Positions 27,501-39,500 of a stretch of DNA of 64,000 nucleotides are shown in pieces. The stretch comes from Diadema setosum (Eukaryota; Echinodermata; Echinoidea; Diadematoida; Diadematidae). The position numbers were made by a program, and so were the translations under genes. The stretch covers positions 32,525,759 to 32,589,758 of the forward strand of contig CM067072.1 of the NCBI GenBank assembly GCA_033980235.1. The letters run 5' to 3'. The notes under the pieces were generated by a model. The model saw only the letters and a list, made by a program, of their open reading frames with translations. It did not search any database and had not been told where the DNA came from. Each line of letters opens with the position of its first letter. The first letter of the stretch is position 1.

Positions 27501-30500
27501 GCATTGCACACATATTAAAAAACGACTTTTGATAGTGGGTGTGCATGGAAATTAAGCCTTTTTGTAATTTTGTAATTCGCAGAAAGATGATAAATGCAGC
27601 CTTTAATGCAGCCTTTTCTACATCGCACCTGAGAACTGGATTGTATTCGGCTATCAATAGTATTGATAGATATAGCCCTGCATGTGGTGTGTGAGTGTGT
27701 GAACATACATACATGTAATTATCCATACATGCCAGGGCTGTCAACACGGGAAACTAGTCGAGAGTGAGACTCCCATAGGCCAATGCTATAATTTAGAAGT
27801 CAAAATGCGTGAGATCAATAGAAATGCATGGAAATGAAATAAGTTTTAGATCGAGTGAGAAAGGACCTCAATGCATGAGAGTTGGCAGCCCTGATGTGCA
27901 CATGTATGCAAAGTTTGTATGTGCTAGGCTTTGCATTATGCGTAACAAGTTTGAATATTTTGCACACTACAGCATACACATGAAGTGGAACATTATCATT
28001 AAATGCAATTTACGTGTAATGGTAAAGCAAGAACTGTAACTACCGGTACACAATCAATGTAATATTTTGCAACAACATTCCCGCATGCATATATTGATCA
28101 GAAGAAAGCTATATAAAGTTATAGGGCCAGTACCAGGTATCGCACAAACATTTAATACGTACAGTCCAAATAACGTCATTGACAAACACAAGTAAGTCAA
28201 ATGCTCACAACTCAAAAAAGGATATAGTTCTGGACAGTCAATCGAAATGTTTATGCACAGCTCCTAATCATTGCATGATTGCCATCCAGTGCACCACTGG
28301 CCTCATCCTGTGAAGTAAACAGTTTACAAGAGAATATTGGATAGACTTACAGTTGTACAAACTACTATGAAATCCGTTTAACAATATTTGTGAGTCAGGA
28401 CACCGCTCTCTTATCACAGTCGTCATCTTATGGCGAGTGCTCTTCTTCAAATGGCCATGTTCACGATGAGCAACATATACATGCTGGTTTCAGAGGATTT
28501 ATATTGTGGGGATAGAAAGTGTGGAACGATGTCTGGCCTATGTCCATCAGTGCAGGGGTCAGAAAAGGTCAAGACCTAGCCAACTGCCAAATCCACAGAG
28601 GGTTCAGTGAGTGGAATGTGATAATTCAGACACACTAGCACAGTGCCTGCACTACATTGTAGCTGTACAGTTCTCATTGCAGTGTGTCTGCAAACCAAGG
28701 CCATAGACAATGTTTTGGTGGGACAAAGCCACTTGTATGAAATATATTAAACTAACAATCCCACCTCATCCCTGCTCGTGGATATACAGTTCTGTATCAT
28801 ACACTTGAACATTAAAGGGGATGGCTAGTACAGGGCTGCCATAATTGGAAACTAGTTGAGAGTGAGACTCCAATAGGCCAATGCTATAAGTTAGGAGTCA
28901 AAATGAGTGATATCAATAGAAATGCATGCAAATGAAATAAAGTTTTAGAGTGAGAAAGGACCAAAATGAGTGCTAGCAACTGTTCAGTGGGAATGCTGGG
29001 GGATGATTGTTCCAATCCTTGTGGGATAGAGTACTTTATATACCGGTATCTATTGTTGTGTGAAAATTATTTGCTTGAGAATTAATGGTCTCGTATTTAA
29101 TTATTATTCAAGTAATGTGCAGTTCAATGTTTCCAGGTTAGCATGCCTGACAGTGATGGGGCATATACTGCACATTACTTGAATATGAGATCATTCTGAG
29201 GCAAATAATTTTCATTCAACATATACTCATAAAAGAATCCCACAAGGATTGCAACAATCACCCCTCAGCATTCCCACTGATCAGTTTGGTAATACAGGCT
29301 ATCCCCTGTAAGTATGCATTTCAGTTAATTGAAACAGGTTTGTTTAGTATTTGTTTGTTCATGTGTTTGCTTGTTTTGGTGATCATGGCGATCATGGAAA
29401 TTTGACAGAATTCCACAGTAACATACCCAGTTTCATGTTGATTGTGAAGTTAAGGCAATTTAGCTGATTTTGATAATTTACATGTGAATGCTGGGTTAGT
29501 GTTGTGTTGGGTTGTGTGTGTGTTTTGCGTTTGTGTTAAGAATTATTTAAACGAAAAGTGCAAAGATGATGGGATGTACCCATGATTTTTTTTTCTTTTT
29601 TTATGTCTAGAACGTCTGGTATTATTTTATAGAAAGCTGTTTTTTTTTTTTAGGTCACCTTGATATGAGGTCCTCATCCTTTTCATCCAATTTAGCTATA
29701 CTGCCATGTAATTGATTAATTGTAAGCCCTAGGGATCTCACTAATCTGGCTGTGGTGACAGAACAATAATGTTTGTATAGGCCTATGCCAGAATGAATGT
29801 ATTTGCAAAAGTTAAGGGTCCCTTTAAGACACCCAAACTTGGTGGCACACAGAGTGTATGGTGCACACAGTAAAGTGCAGATACAGTGGGCCAATGTTAC
29901 TTTACTCTCCCCTGACCATGAGTCTGGTGAATGTTTTGGCCAAGTCTTATCAAGGTGACATTCTTTTTGACCCCTGAACTGTACAGGGGCAAAAGTTAAA
30001 TACTTTCCCCACAATACAGCATACACTGGACACTCTGACTGATTGTGAACATACAACTTCCTGAATTGAGAAAGTATACTGTCCAGGGCCCTTTTCATGA
30101 AACTTGTTATGAGTGCCAAATTGCAATTATAGCTGTTGTAATGAAATCCTTACATGATTGGATTGGCACAGAACAAATTTGTCACAGAACAAATTTGTCA
30201 CAGAAATGTGGTAGTTAATGTCACGGATAACAAGTTTTGACTTAGGACCCCTGATTAAGAATATTGTTAACAGGTTCCATAATTTAGTTGCTAAAATTTT
30301 TTCAGTTACCCCTTTTTCCTTTAATAGCAGAGTTCTAAACTGTTTTGGCATTGTGATATTGTCATGCCCTAAAATTGAAATCAATATTTTCTTGATTTAC
30401 CCTTGACTTCAACAAACCTCAATTATAAGGCTTTACATTGTTTCATTAGGTGATCATATTCGTGTCAGGTGGTCGCGTTACCTACTTTTCATGAATAACA

Positions 30501-33500
30501 TGGCCTAATATACAAAGGGTTGGGTAAGCAGAGACTCCATACCCTCCCGTTTTCGACTGGAGATCTCCCGCTGAAAGCCCATTTTCGCAAAATCTCCCGT
30601 TCTCCCGATTGAGATTTGATTTCTCCCGCCCTGGCTCTGTGTCTCCCGAAGGGAAAGGATTTCTTACTTATTGCTATCGTATGTTGAAAAAATAAGCCTT
30701 AGATAGCACCAGAGAACATCTAAAACCCTAGGAACTTCGCGCTTCGCACACATCAACTTGGAGTCTCCCGTTTGCTAGGGGTTTCGGGCGGGAGAATCTC
30801 CAGATCAGAAGGTGCTTGGGGTTGGAGTCTCTGGGTAAGGTCAGGTCATCGAATGCAAAGTATGCTGCTTCCGGCCACCCAAGAAAGGGTATGTGATTGC
30901 AGTCTGATTAGTAAAACTTCTTTTTTTTTTTTCAATTTTTTTATTGAAGAAAACACATGATATACAAACAAGAACAAAACACTACATTGATTATGATATG
31001 ATACAAAATATCAAACAAGGCCTGACATTAAAGACCTAATGAAATGGTTTGGACATTTTTTTCTTAATGATGTAATAATATTAAATGTTAAATTCTAAGT
31101 AATTCTATGGTCGTGCGAGTTTTTTTACTGTTCTGAATTTTGTTCTACATTTGTTAACATAATGGATGCAATTTCCTCGGTTTTGGAAAACATTCTATAC
31201 TTTGGCACTATGACTTCTAAATTGTGATGACGTCTAAGAACGGAGTCGTTGATATTGATTGTCTGGTTGATAGCCAGCGAGCTAGCAAGGCTATGCTAGT
31301 GCAGCACAGCGACAGCCGGCCGGCGGCTAGCGCTGGCGGGGGAGCGAGCTAGCGAGCGCATAGCAGGCGCTGCACTATTGGCTAAGCCTTTAGACAAAAG
31401 AATATTTAATGAATTGTATCAGATTTAATACTGCCAATAATACAGATTACAACTGTGGTACGCTTGGATATCCATAATTTTCGGCAAACTCGTGAAATAG
31501 GCCCCACCACTGCGTGTCTGTACTAATACTACGGCGACTCATCTGTTTAAATACTTGTGAATTCAGCCCCACCGTGTGGCGTTCATCAGTAGGTAAGCAC
31601 GGCGGTGGGGCTGCCTTCCATAGTCAATACTCGTGAATGCGGCGAAAATGACTTGCTAATATGTCCCTCGACTAATTTTACGGCCAATTTAACCATAGGG
31701 CCTAAATACAACCCTACCTAACCCTAAACCCTAGGACCTACCCTTTGCTTTCTATAAACACACGGGTACGGTGCACGCGCACTGCGGTTGGGCCTATTTC
31801 ACGATAGCCCCACCACCACTGCGTGTACGTCTGTACTAATACGACGGCAACTCGCCTGCTTTATAGGCCTAAACCTACTCGTGAATTCAGCCCCACCATG
31901 GCGTTCATCAGTAGATAAGCATGGCGGTGGGGCTTCCTTCCACAGTATGATTTGTAGCATAAAACAAAAACTACTCGACCAAAATTGACGATCATTCTTG
32001 GTATCGTTTTTCTTAGAGAATGGTGCATCTAAATTACTGATAACAAATATTGCAGAAACTGATCATGGGAAACTGGTTAGGCCTTTTTTTTTTTTTTGAG
32101 CCATGACCCACCCTGTACGAACATATCTTTCTAGAGTGTAACCTCTGTACTTCTCGTATTCCAAACAGGCTTTTGCTAAACAATCAGATCACAGGTGCGG
32201 TGTGGCTAGCTGGGGCAAAATTAGGCCATAAAAGCTTTATACGCGTGTCTTCAAGGGGACTCATCGAAAAGAGCCCATATCACGGGATGAAAACCGTTCA
32301 AATTGATATATACAGAGAGAAATAACACTTAACAAAGAATAAGAAGAGAAGATGATGGAATCATAAAAAGGGAAAATGATGATTGACAGAGGATAAAAGG
32401 GGAGGAAAGATGGAAGATGAGATGAAATAAGAAAGATGGAAGATGAGATGAAATAAAACAATACTGTAAATAACATAAGGGGAGGAACAGTGGGAAAATA
32501 TGACAAGATAATATAAAACATAATGAGACAGAATGACATATCATAGGGAAAAGGATAAAGATTAACAAGGTATAGCTCAAGGTGTATAACTCCGTGCAGA
32601 CATTGCCTTACCTCAAAGATATGAAAAGAAAAATGAACTCTTGTCAGTAAGATAGAAAATTGGTGTGTTTATCTGTTTTTTTTTTTGAACAATTCCATTA
32701 AATGGTACCATTGATGACTATTATGTAAAAAAAAAACCCAACAACTTCAGTCTCCAAATTGCTTCATCGAACTGAAATCAGAATCAACCTAAGATGAGAT
32801 AGGAATGGACAAAGAAAATGATGGGTAAGCTAAGATAGACAGCAAGGAAAGAAAAAGAAAGAGCTACATCCACACAGATTGGAAGCTCATCGCCCGAAAA
32901 TAAAAACCAAGAACAGCTTTTCATTTACTATGATTTTTTTTTTACACTGTAGACATTCAAATTCTTGTTAACTATCAAATAATAACAAAGAATCAAGTCA
33001 ATGCTATTAAATTTCAGTATCAAGAAAAATTGAAGTTGCAACAAACGGAGACGCTATAAGGAGTACAAACACACTACTTAGAAAAGCAGAATGGTGAAAG
33101 TAAAAGAAACACATGCACACACAAAAAAGTTAAGACTGATGTCAGAAAATACAGATTACGAATAAGTATAGGCCAACACGTACTGTAGGAATCTCCTCTT
33201 GTAAACAAAGCTTTCAGAAGCAATGTCTATAATGAATATTAGCCCCTCCGTCCACTTTGAATCATGATTTTTAGGTCAGCCTGAGGGTAAAAACATTAAA
33301 TGTATCTCCGTAACAGTTATTAGTCATTCATGAATTCCAATACGAATTGGATCTTGGACACGACACATCTTTGCTGCATTGTTTAAACAATTGGGATCCC
33401 CATTTTGAATGCTTGTGCCTTCATAATATTTGTGAATTCAGCACTCATTTTGTACCCTAGTAGTGTACAATTTGCACCATTCTCATAATTCCAATTTATT

Positions 33501-36500
33501 CTCCTGTTAGTTACCCAAACCATTATTTTTTGAAATATTTAAATCATTTTTCACCAAAAGCATATTGCCCAAACAATGTTTTGATACAAGGCATATGTTT
33601 ATTGCAGGCCGATAATGGATATGGATGCTGTTTTCAATTTGTCTCCTTGAAGACACCATACAGTATTCTGGGACTACTAATTTCGCCATAGCAAGCCGCA
33701 CTGCGCCCGCGACCTGCCTGTTCAGTGAAAGCACACTGACATATGCATAAATGCAAAAGAGTATCCTGATATTTGGAATAGAGTAACATCACAAGTGGGT
33801 TTAACCAGGTTTAAAAAGGACCAATTACTGGGAATTAAAGTTATATTTGTGACAGGACAATAGCAAAACCATGTTTATCTCTATGTAAAATATCAAAATA
33901 AAAATTGCCTTTATCTTCACAGTTATTCTTAAATTGGGTATGATTATGTGTAGTTCTGTCAAATATCCATGAACACAGGCCATCTCCAAAAACAAGCCCA
34001 CAAAAAAATAAACACGTTTCAGTTGTGTTTCATGACGTGTATAAATTTCCATGATCACCATGATCACCAAAACAAGCAAACACATGAACTAACAAATACT
34101 AAACAAACCTGTTTCAATTAACTGAAATGCATACTTACAGGGGATGGCTACTCTTACCAAACTGATCAGTGGGAATCAGTGGGAATGCTGAGGGGTGATT
34201 GTTGCAATCCTTGATCATCCCCCAGCATTCCCACTGATTCCCACTGAACAGTAACTAGCCATCCCCTTTAATGTTCAAGTGTATGATACAGAACTGTATA
34301 TCCACGAGCAGGGATGAGGTGGGATTGTTAGTTTAATATACTTCATACAAGTGGCTTTGTCCCACCAAAACATTGTCTATGGCCTTGGTTTGCAGACACA
34401 CTGCAATGAGAACTGTACAGCTACAATGTAGTGCAGGCACTGTGCTAGTGTGTCTGAATTATCACATTCCACTCACTGAACCCTCTGTGGATTTGGCAGT
34501 TGGCTAGGTCTTGACCTTTTCTGACCCCTGCACTGATGGACATAGGCCAGACATCGTTCCACACTTTCTATCCCCACAATATAAATCCTCTGAAACCAGC
34601 ATGTATATGTTGCTCATCGTGAACATGGCCATTTGAAGAAGAGCACTCGCCATAAGATGACGACTGTGATAAGAGAGCGGTGTCCTGACTCACAAATATT
34701 GTTAAACGGATTTCATAGTAGTTTGTACAACTGTAAGTCTATCCAATATTCTCTTGTAAACTGTTTACTTCACAGGATGAGGCCAGTGGTGCACTGGATG
34801 GCAATCATGCAATGATTAGGAGCTGTGCATAAACATTTCGATTGAGTGTCCAGAACTATATCCTTTTTTGAGTTGTGAGCATTTGACTTACTTGTGTCTG
34901 TCAATGACGTTATTTGGACTGTAGGCCTACGTATTAAATGTTTGTGCGATACCTGGTACTGGCCCTATAACTTTATATAGCTTTCTTCTGATCAATATGC
35001 ATGTGGGAATGTTGTTGCAAAATATTACATTGATTGTGTACCGGTAGTTACAGTTCTTGCTTTACCATTACACGTAAATTGCATTAAATGATAATGTTCC
35101 ACTTCATGTGCATGCTGTGTAGTGTGCAAAATATTCAAACTTGTTACGCATAATGCAAAGCCTAGCACATACAAATTTGCATGTGCAAAGCCATGTATGG
35201 ATAATTACATGTATGTATGTTCACACACTCACACACACACCACAGGCGGGGCTATCTATCAATAGCCGAATACATTCCAGTTCTTGGGTGCGATATAGAA
35301 AATATAGGAGAAGCATAGGCCTAAAGGCTGCGTTTATCATCTTTCCGCGAATTACAAAAAGGCTTTCCATGCACACCCACTATCAAAAGTCGTTTGCAAA
35401 GCCCTGTGATAAACGTCTTCCAGAAAAGTTGCGTTTATTAATTCATAGCAAATAGTATACATAGCTAGGCTAAGAGGGTGTATACTCTCGCGATTTCGCA
35501 CAAAAATGGATGTAGTACGCCATGGGGCCTCACATGGAGCCCAACAGCGGCCATTTTAGTAATGAAACCGCAAGCTTCATAACACGTGAGCCTATGGAGG
35601 GAATCCTACCTTCCTTTCATTTTCTTCATTTTAAGGAGACACATCACAGCGGTAAAACTGCGTATCAGGCTTCAAAATATCAGCAGAAGTATATTTTCTG
35701 TTGATACATTAAAAAAAAAATTGAAGTAATGTCACTATACTTTTCAATCTGTAGTGCATCAAAGTTTGTGTTTGAGCTGAGAAACGCCATCTATCTCTTT
35801 CTCTCTTGTTTTCATTGTCTTTTACGGGCAATTCCATAATTACAAACGTACATTTCGTACACTATAAAAAGCTCTAACAACTAGACTTGATTTCATTCAC
35901 AAGATTTGATACTTTTAATTTCTAACATCCATCTCGAAGGTAAAGTGATCACAAAAGTATATTCAATATGATCAATACTTTGACCTTGATATGATGAAAA
36001 TAGGGCCGTTACAGACGTACTCGCATGAGTTGAAATTTCTGACATTGGAATGTAAAGTGGAAAACTCTGTGAATTGTGGGGTACTTTCCAGCAAATTCAT
36101 TCTTTTCATTTCAATTAGATGTTAAACAACCCAAAAGTGCAGAAATTAAGATTTTTTTTTTTTTTGAATTAGCAATTAATTGCACCCTTTTTGTGTTACG
36201 GACGTACAGTATTTTACAGACGTACAAAATTTCCATTACAGACGTACGTTTTGAAATCGTTTTTAATTTTATTATTTTGATGGATTTATTTTAAGATCCC
36301 TTTACCAGAATTCAGTGACTTCTCATGCTGTAGGGTCTTAATCTTAATAATTTGAGATGACAATCGCACTTTTTTACTGAAATCTGCAAAAACCTTCCCC
36401 AAATCATCACCTTGCATACAGTTCATGCTTCACTGAGCAACAGGATGATTACATTATCCAAAGAAATATCCTTTCATGGTAAATTAGCTTGTCAGTTGGT

Positions 36501-39500
36501 CATGTTGTAGCCTATTTCATTTTGACAAACACATTATTGTCTAGAATATTAATTTGTAGAAAAGAAATTAATTTAATATTGGAATCAGATTTAATTAATG
36601 CCACCATAAAACTATCTAGGGATCCATTGCTCATGTATGCAGTACACACAAAGCAGTGCAGAAATGGTTTGCGCCACACATGAAAAATTGATGGTGTAGG
36701 CCTACTATATTTTGCAAGCATTTCAAACAAAATCCTTTCAAACATATCTGAATTGTAGACTCTATACCTGATCAAAGTTTTGAAATAAATAAAAAAATAG
36801 ATGCATTTGTACATAAAAACAAATTGACAGTAAACTATCATGATCACCAGAATAATAATCTTAATGTGGATTTTGAAAATGTGGATTTTGAAAACACATC
36901 ATGGTGTCCCTTGCTCTATGAATTGTGAGTATTCCAAAAATCTTCTGTTTCTCAGCATGTTAAAAACAAAATTATACTGGTTTGTATGGCTAAAATTGAA
37001 GTAATAATTTCACTTTTTGGGGGGTATTAAAAATAGTGTAACATGGAATGATTGAGATATTAATGGATGAAGGACATAATTTACAGAGCAAAGAGTTTGA
37101 ATGCGAGTCCCAGACTCCAGCTACGTGTAAACTGACCACGATTGCCATCAACTGTTTGTAGTGTGATTTTTCTGGCAGTGTTTTTTTGTGGGTTTTTTTG
37201 TTTTGTTTTGTTTTTAAAGGAAAATATTTGATCTGGTGATCTGGTGACCACTTGCAGGATGCTTGACATTGATCCTGAGATTCCTGCCCTTAGTGCCCCT
37301 ATTTAAAGAACCTCACCAGGAGATGTTTCCATGTGATATTCATCTAAAACACTAAATCCCCAACATTTACATCAAGTTTATCATTCACTGACGTGTCATC
37401 TTCAGGTTTCTCATCTAGACTGACAATGGAATCATAGATCTTAAACCTGTCTAATTGGACTTTCCTGTATTCTAAAGCATTCAATGGTACTTGTGATACT
37501 CACATTATGCTCCTTATCATTAGTAGGCCTAATGACTGTGTGAGCATTTGGTACAGGTACAGCTATTTGCAAATAGGGGTGCCTTTGAATCCAACTTCTC
37601 TCTCAGTTGATATCATTTCCTTTAGTAATCACATCTTTTGTGGGATTCTTAGTGTTTCTGCCTCATAGGTTGTTTGTGGGGTTGATGTAGCTGCCCGCCC
37701 ATTTTACACATATGTCATGTATCTCCAAACTGCTCTTTTTTTTTTCTTTTTTTGTTGTTGCAGTACTCACTATCTTGTCCATCCACTGAGAACACACTTT
37801 CGTTGTACACCCTTACCATGACAAAAAGCCACTTTATCATTATCTGCATTGATAGTTTCCTTCTACTTTTGTATCAAGGAAGACTTGGCTTGAACTGGGT
37901 ATGGGTACATCTGAAACCACATGGATTGTGGGTAGTTAAAGGTATTTTTTGTTTAATCCTAATCAAGATATGCTCCATAATTATATAGATCTACATGTAA
38001 AGATGTTTTGCTTGTGTTGTATAGCTCATCTGACACAGTAACAATGCTCTTTGATTTACTCTCTGTCTCCTGATACACCGTGGCCAAAAGATGAGAGATC
38101 TATGCAATTTAGCATTTCCATATACTTTACATTAGGTCTTTCTCGGAAATTTTGAATATGTGTGCAATGCGATTTACAAAACAACAACAAACAAACAAAC
38201 AAAACAAACAAACAAACACTGCTAATTAGTTTGATCAACAAGTATTCCAACTTAATCTTGGTTATCAAGATGTGCCATGCTACCTTTCAATTAAATCACA
38301 AATAAACATCAGAAAATAAAATCAACAAATCAATCCTCATGAAAATGTAAAGCTCACATACAGTCACACTATATGTGTCTGTTACAGATGTACACTTTTT
38401 AACAATAATTGACTAAATTATTACAGAGCAGAAGTTTCTTTATGAGTGTTTCGGAAGAGGGTTATGACCTTGCTTTGCATTTAATTAGTGTGTTCTTCTT
38501 TACTGAGTGCTTGATTTGTAAAACTTTAAAAAAACATGTTTTTTTTTGTTTTGTTACGGACATACAAATTGTACATGGCCCAATGGGCTGAAATTAATGA
38601 TTAGTACAGAGTAATTACACAGGTAAAATTGATTGTCACTGAAAAATGTTTGTTCACTTATCTAAACTCTTCATACACAAAACCAAGAGTGGTAATTTCA
38701 CATTTACGGAAGGAAAATATAATGAAAACAATTAGAATAGCCTTTTGGAGATCAAAATGCACCTAACATTTTTTCTTGTTTGAAAAGGATTTTGTGATGT
38801 ATGCCAGTTTCGCTTTTTGGCAAACCTGGCAACCAGGTTCGCTTTTTGGCGAACCTGGCAACCAGGTTCGCTTTTTGGCGAACCTTGCAGCCAGGTTCGC
38901 TTTTTGGCGAACCTGGCGGCCAGGTTCGCTTTTTGGCGAACCTGGCCGCCAGGTTTGCTTTTTGGCGAACCTGGCGGCCAGGTTCGCTTTTTGGCAAACC
39001 TTGCAGCCAGGTTCGCTTTTTGGCGAACCTGGCGGCCAGGTTCGCTTTTTGGCGAACCTTGCAGCCAGGTTCGCTTTTTGGCGAACCTGGCGGCCAGGTT
39101 CGCTTTTTGGCGAACCTGGCGGCCAGGTTCGCTTTTTGGCGAACCTGGCGGCCAAGTTCACTTTTTGGCAAACCTTGCAGCCAGGTTCGCTTTTTGGCGA
39201 ACCTTGCAGCCAGGTTCGCTTTTTGGCGAACCTGGCGGCCAGGTTCGCTTTTTGGCAAACCTTGCAGCCAGGTTCGCTTTTTGGCGAACCTGGCGGCCAG
39301 GTTCGCTTTTTGGCGAACCTGGCGGCCAAGTTCGCTTTTTGGCGAACCTGGCGGCCAGGTTCGCTTTTTGGCGAACCTTGCAGCCAGGTTCGCTTTTTGG
39401 CGAACCTGGCGGCCAGGTTCGCTTTTTGGCAAACCCAGCAGTCAGGTTCGCTTTTTGGCGAACCTGGCGGCCAGGTTCGCTTTTTGGCAAACCTTGCAGC

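Larger units (their letters stand above)
29490..33880. other. Centre of the foldback element
   Basis: Unique 4.4 kb between the arms. It contains the decayed MITE, the hAT-like element, a GCTAGC/CCGG-rich patch at 31260-31380, the CCCCACC duplication and a GA-rich stretch at 32320-32560. The longest open frames (up to 154 codons at 29655-30119, minus) overlap repeats and match no family I know. Confidence 0.6.

Noticed and set aside
29655..30119. 154-codon frame on the minus strand as a transposase of the foldback element
   Set aside because: No DDE motif, zinc-binding cluster or other transposase feature; it overlaps a decayed MITE.
31688..31745. CCCTAA-like words as an interstitial telomere
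   Set aside because: Only a few irregular units (AACCCTACC, AACCCTAAACCC); too short and imperfect.
28268..34815. A 60-codon frame ([25 protein letters not shown] start) found twice, at 28268-28450 (minus) and 34633-34815 (plus)
   Set aside because: The duplication reflects the inverted arms, not two genes; no family resemblance or supporting signals.
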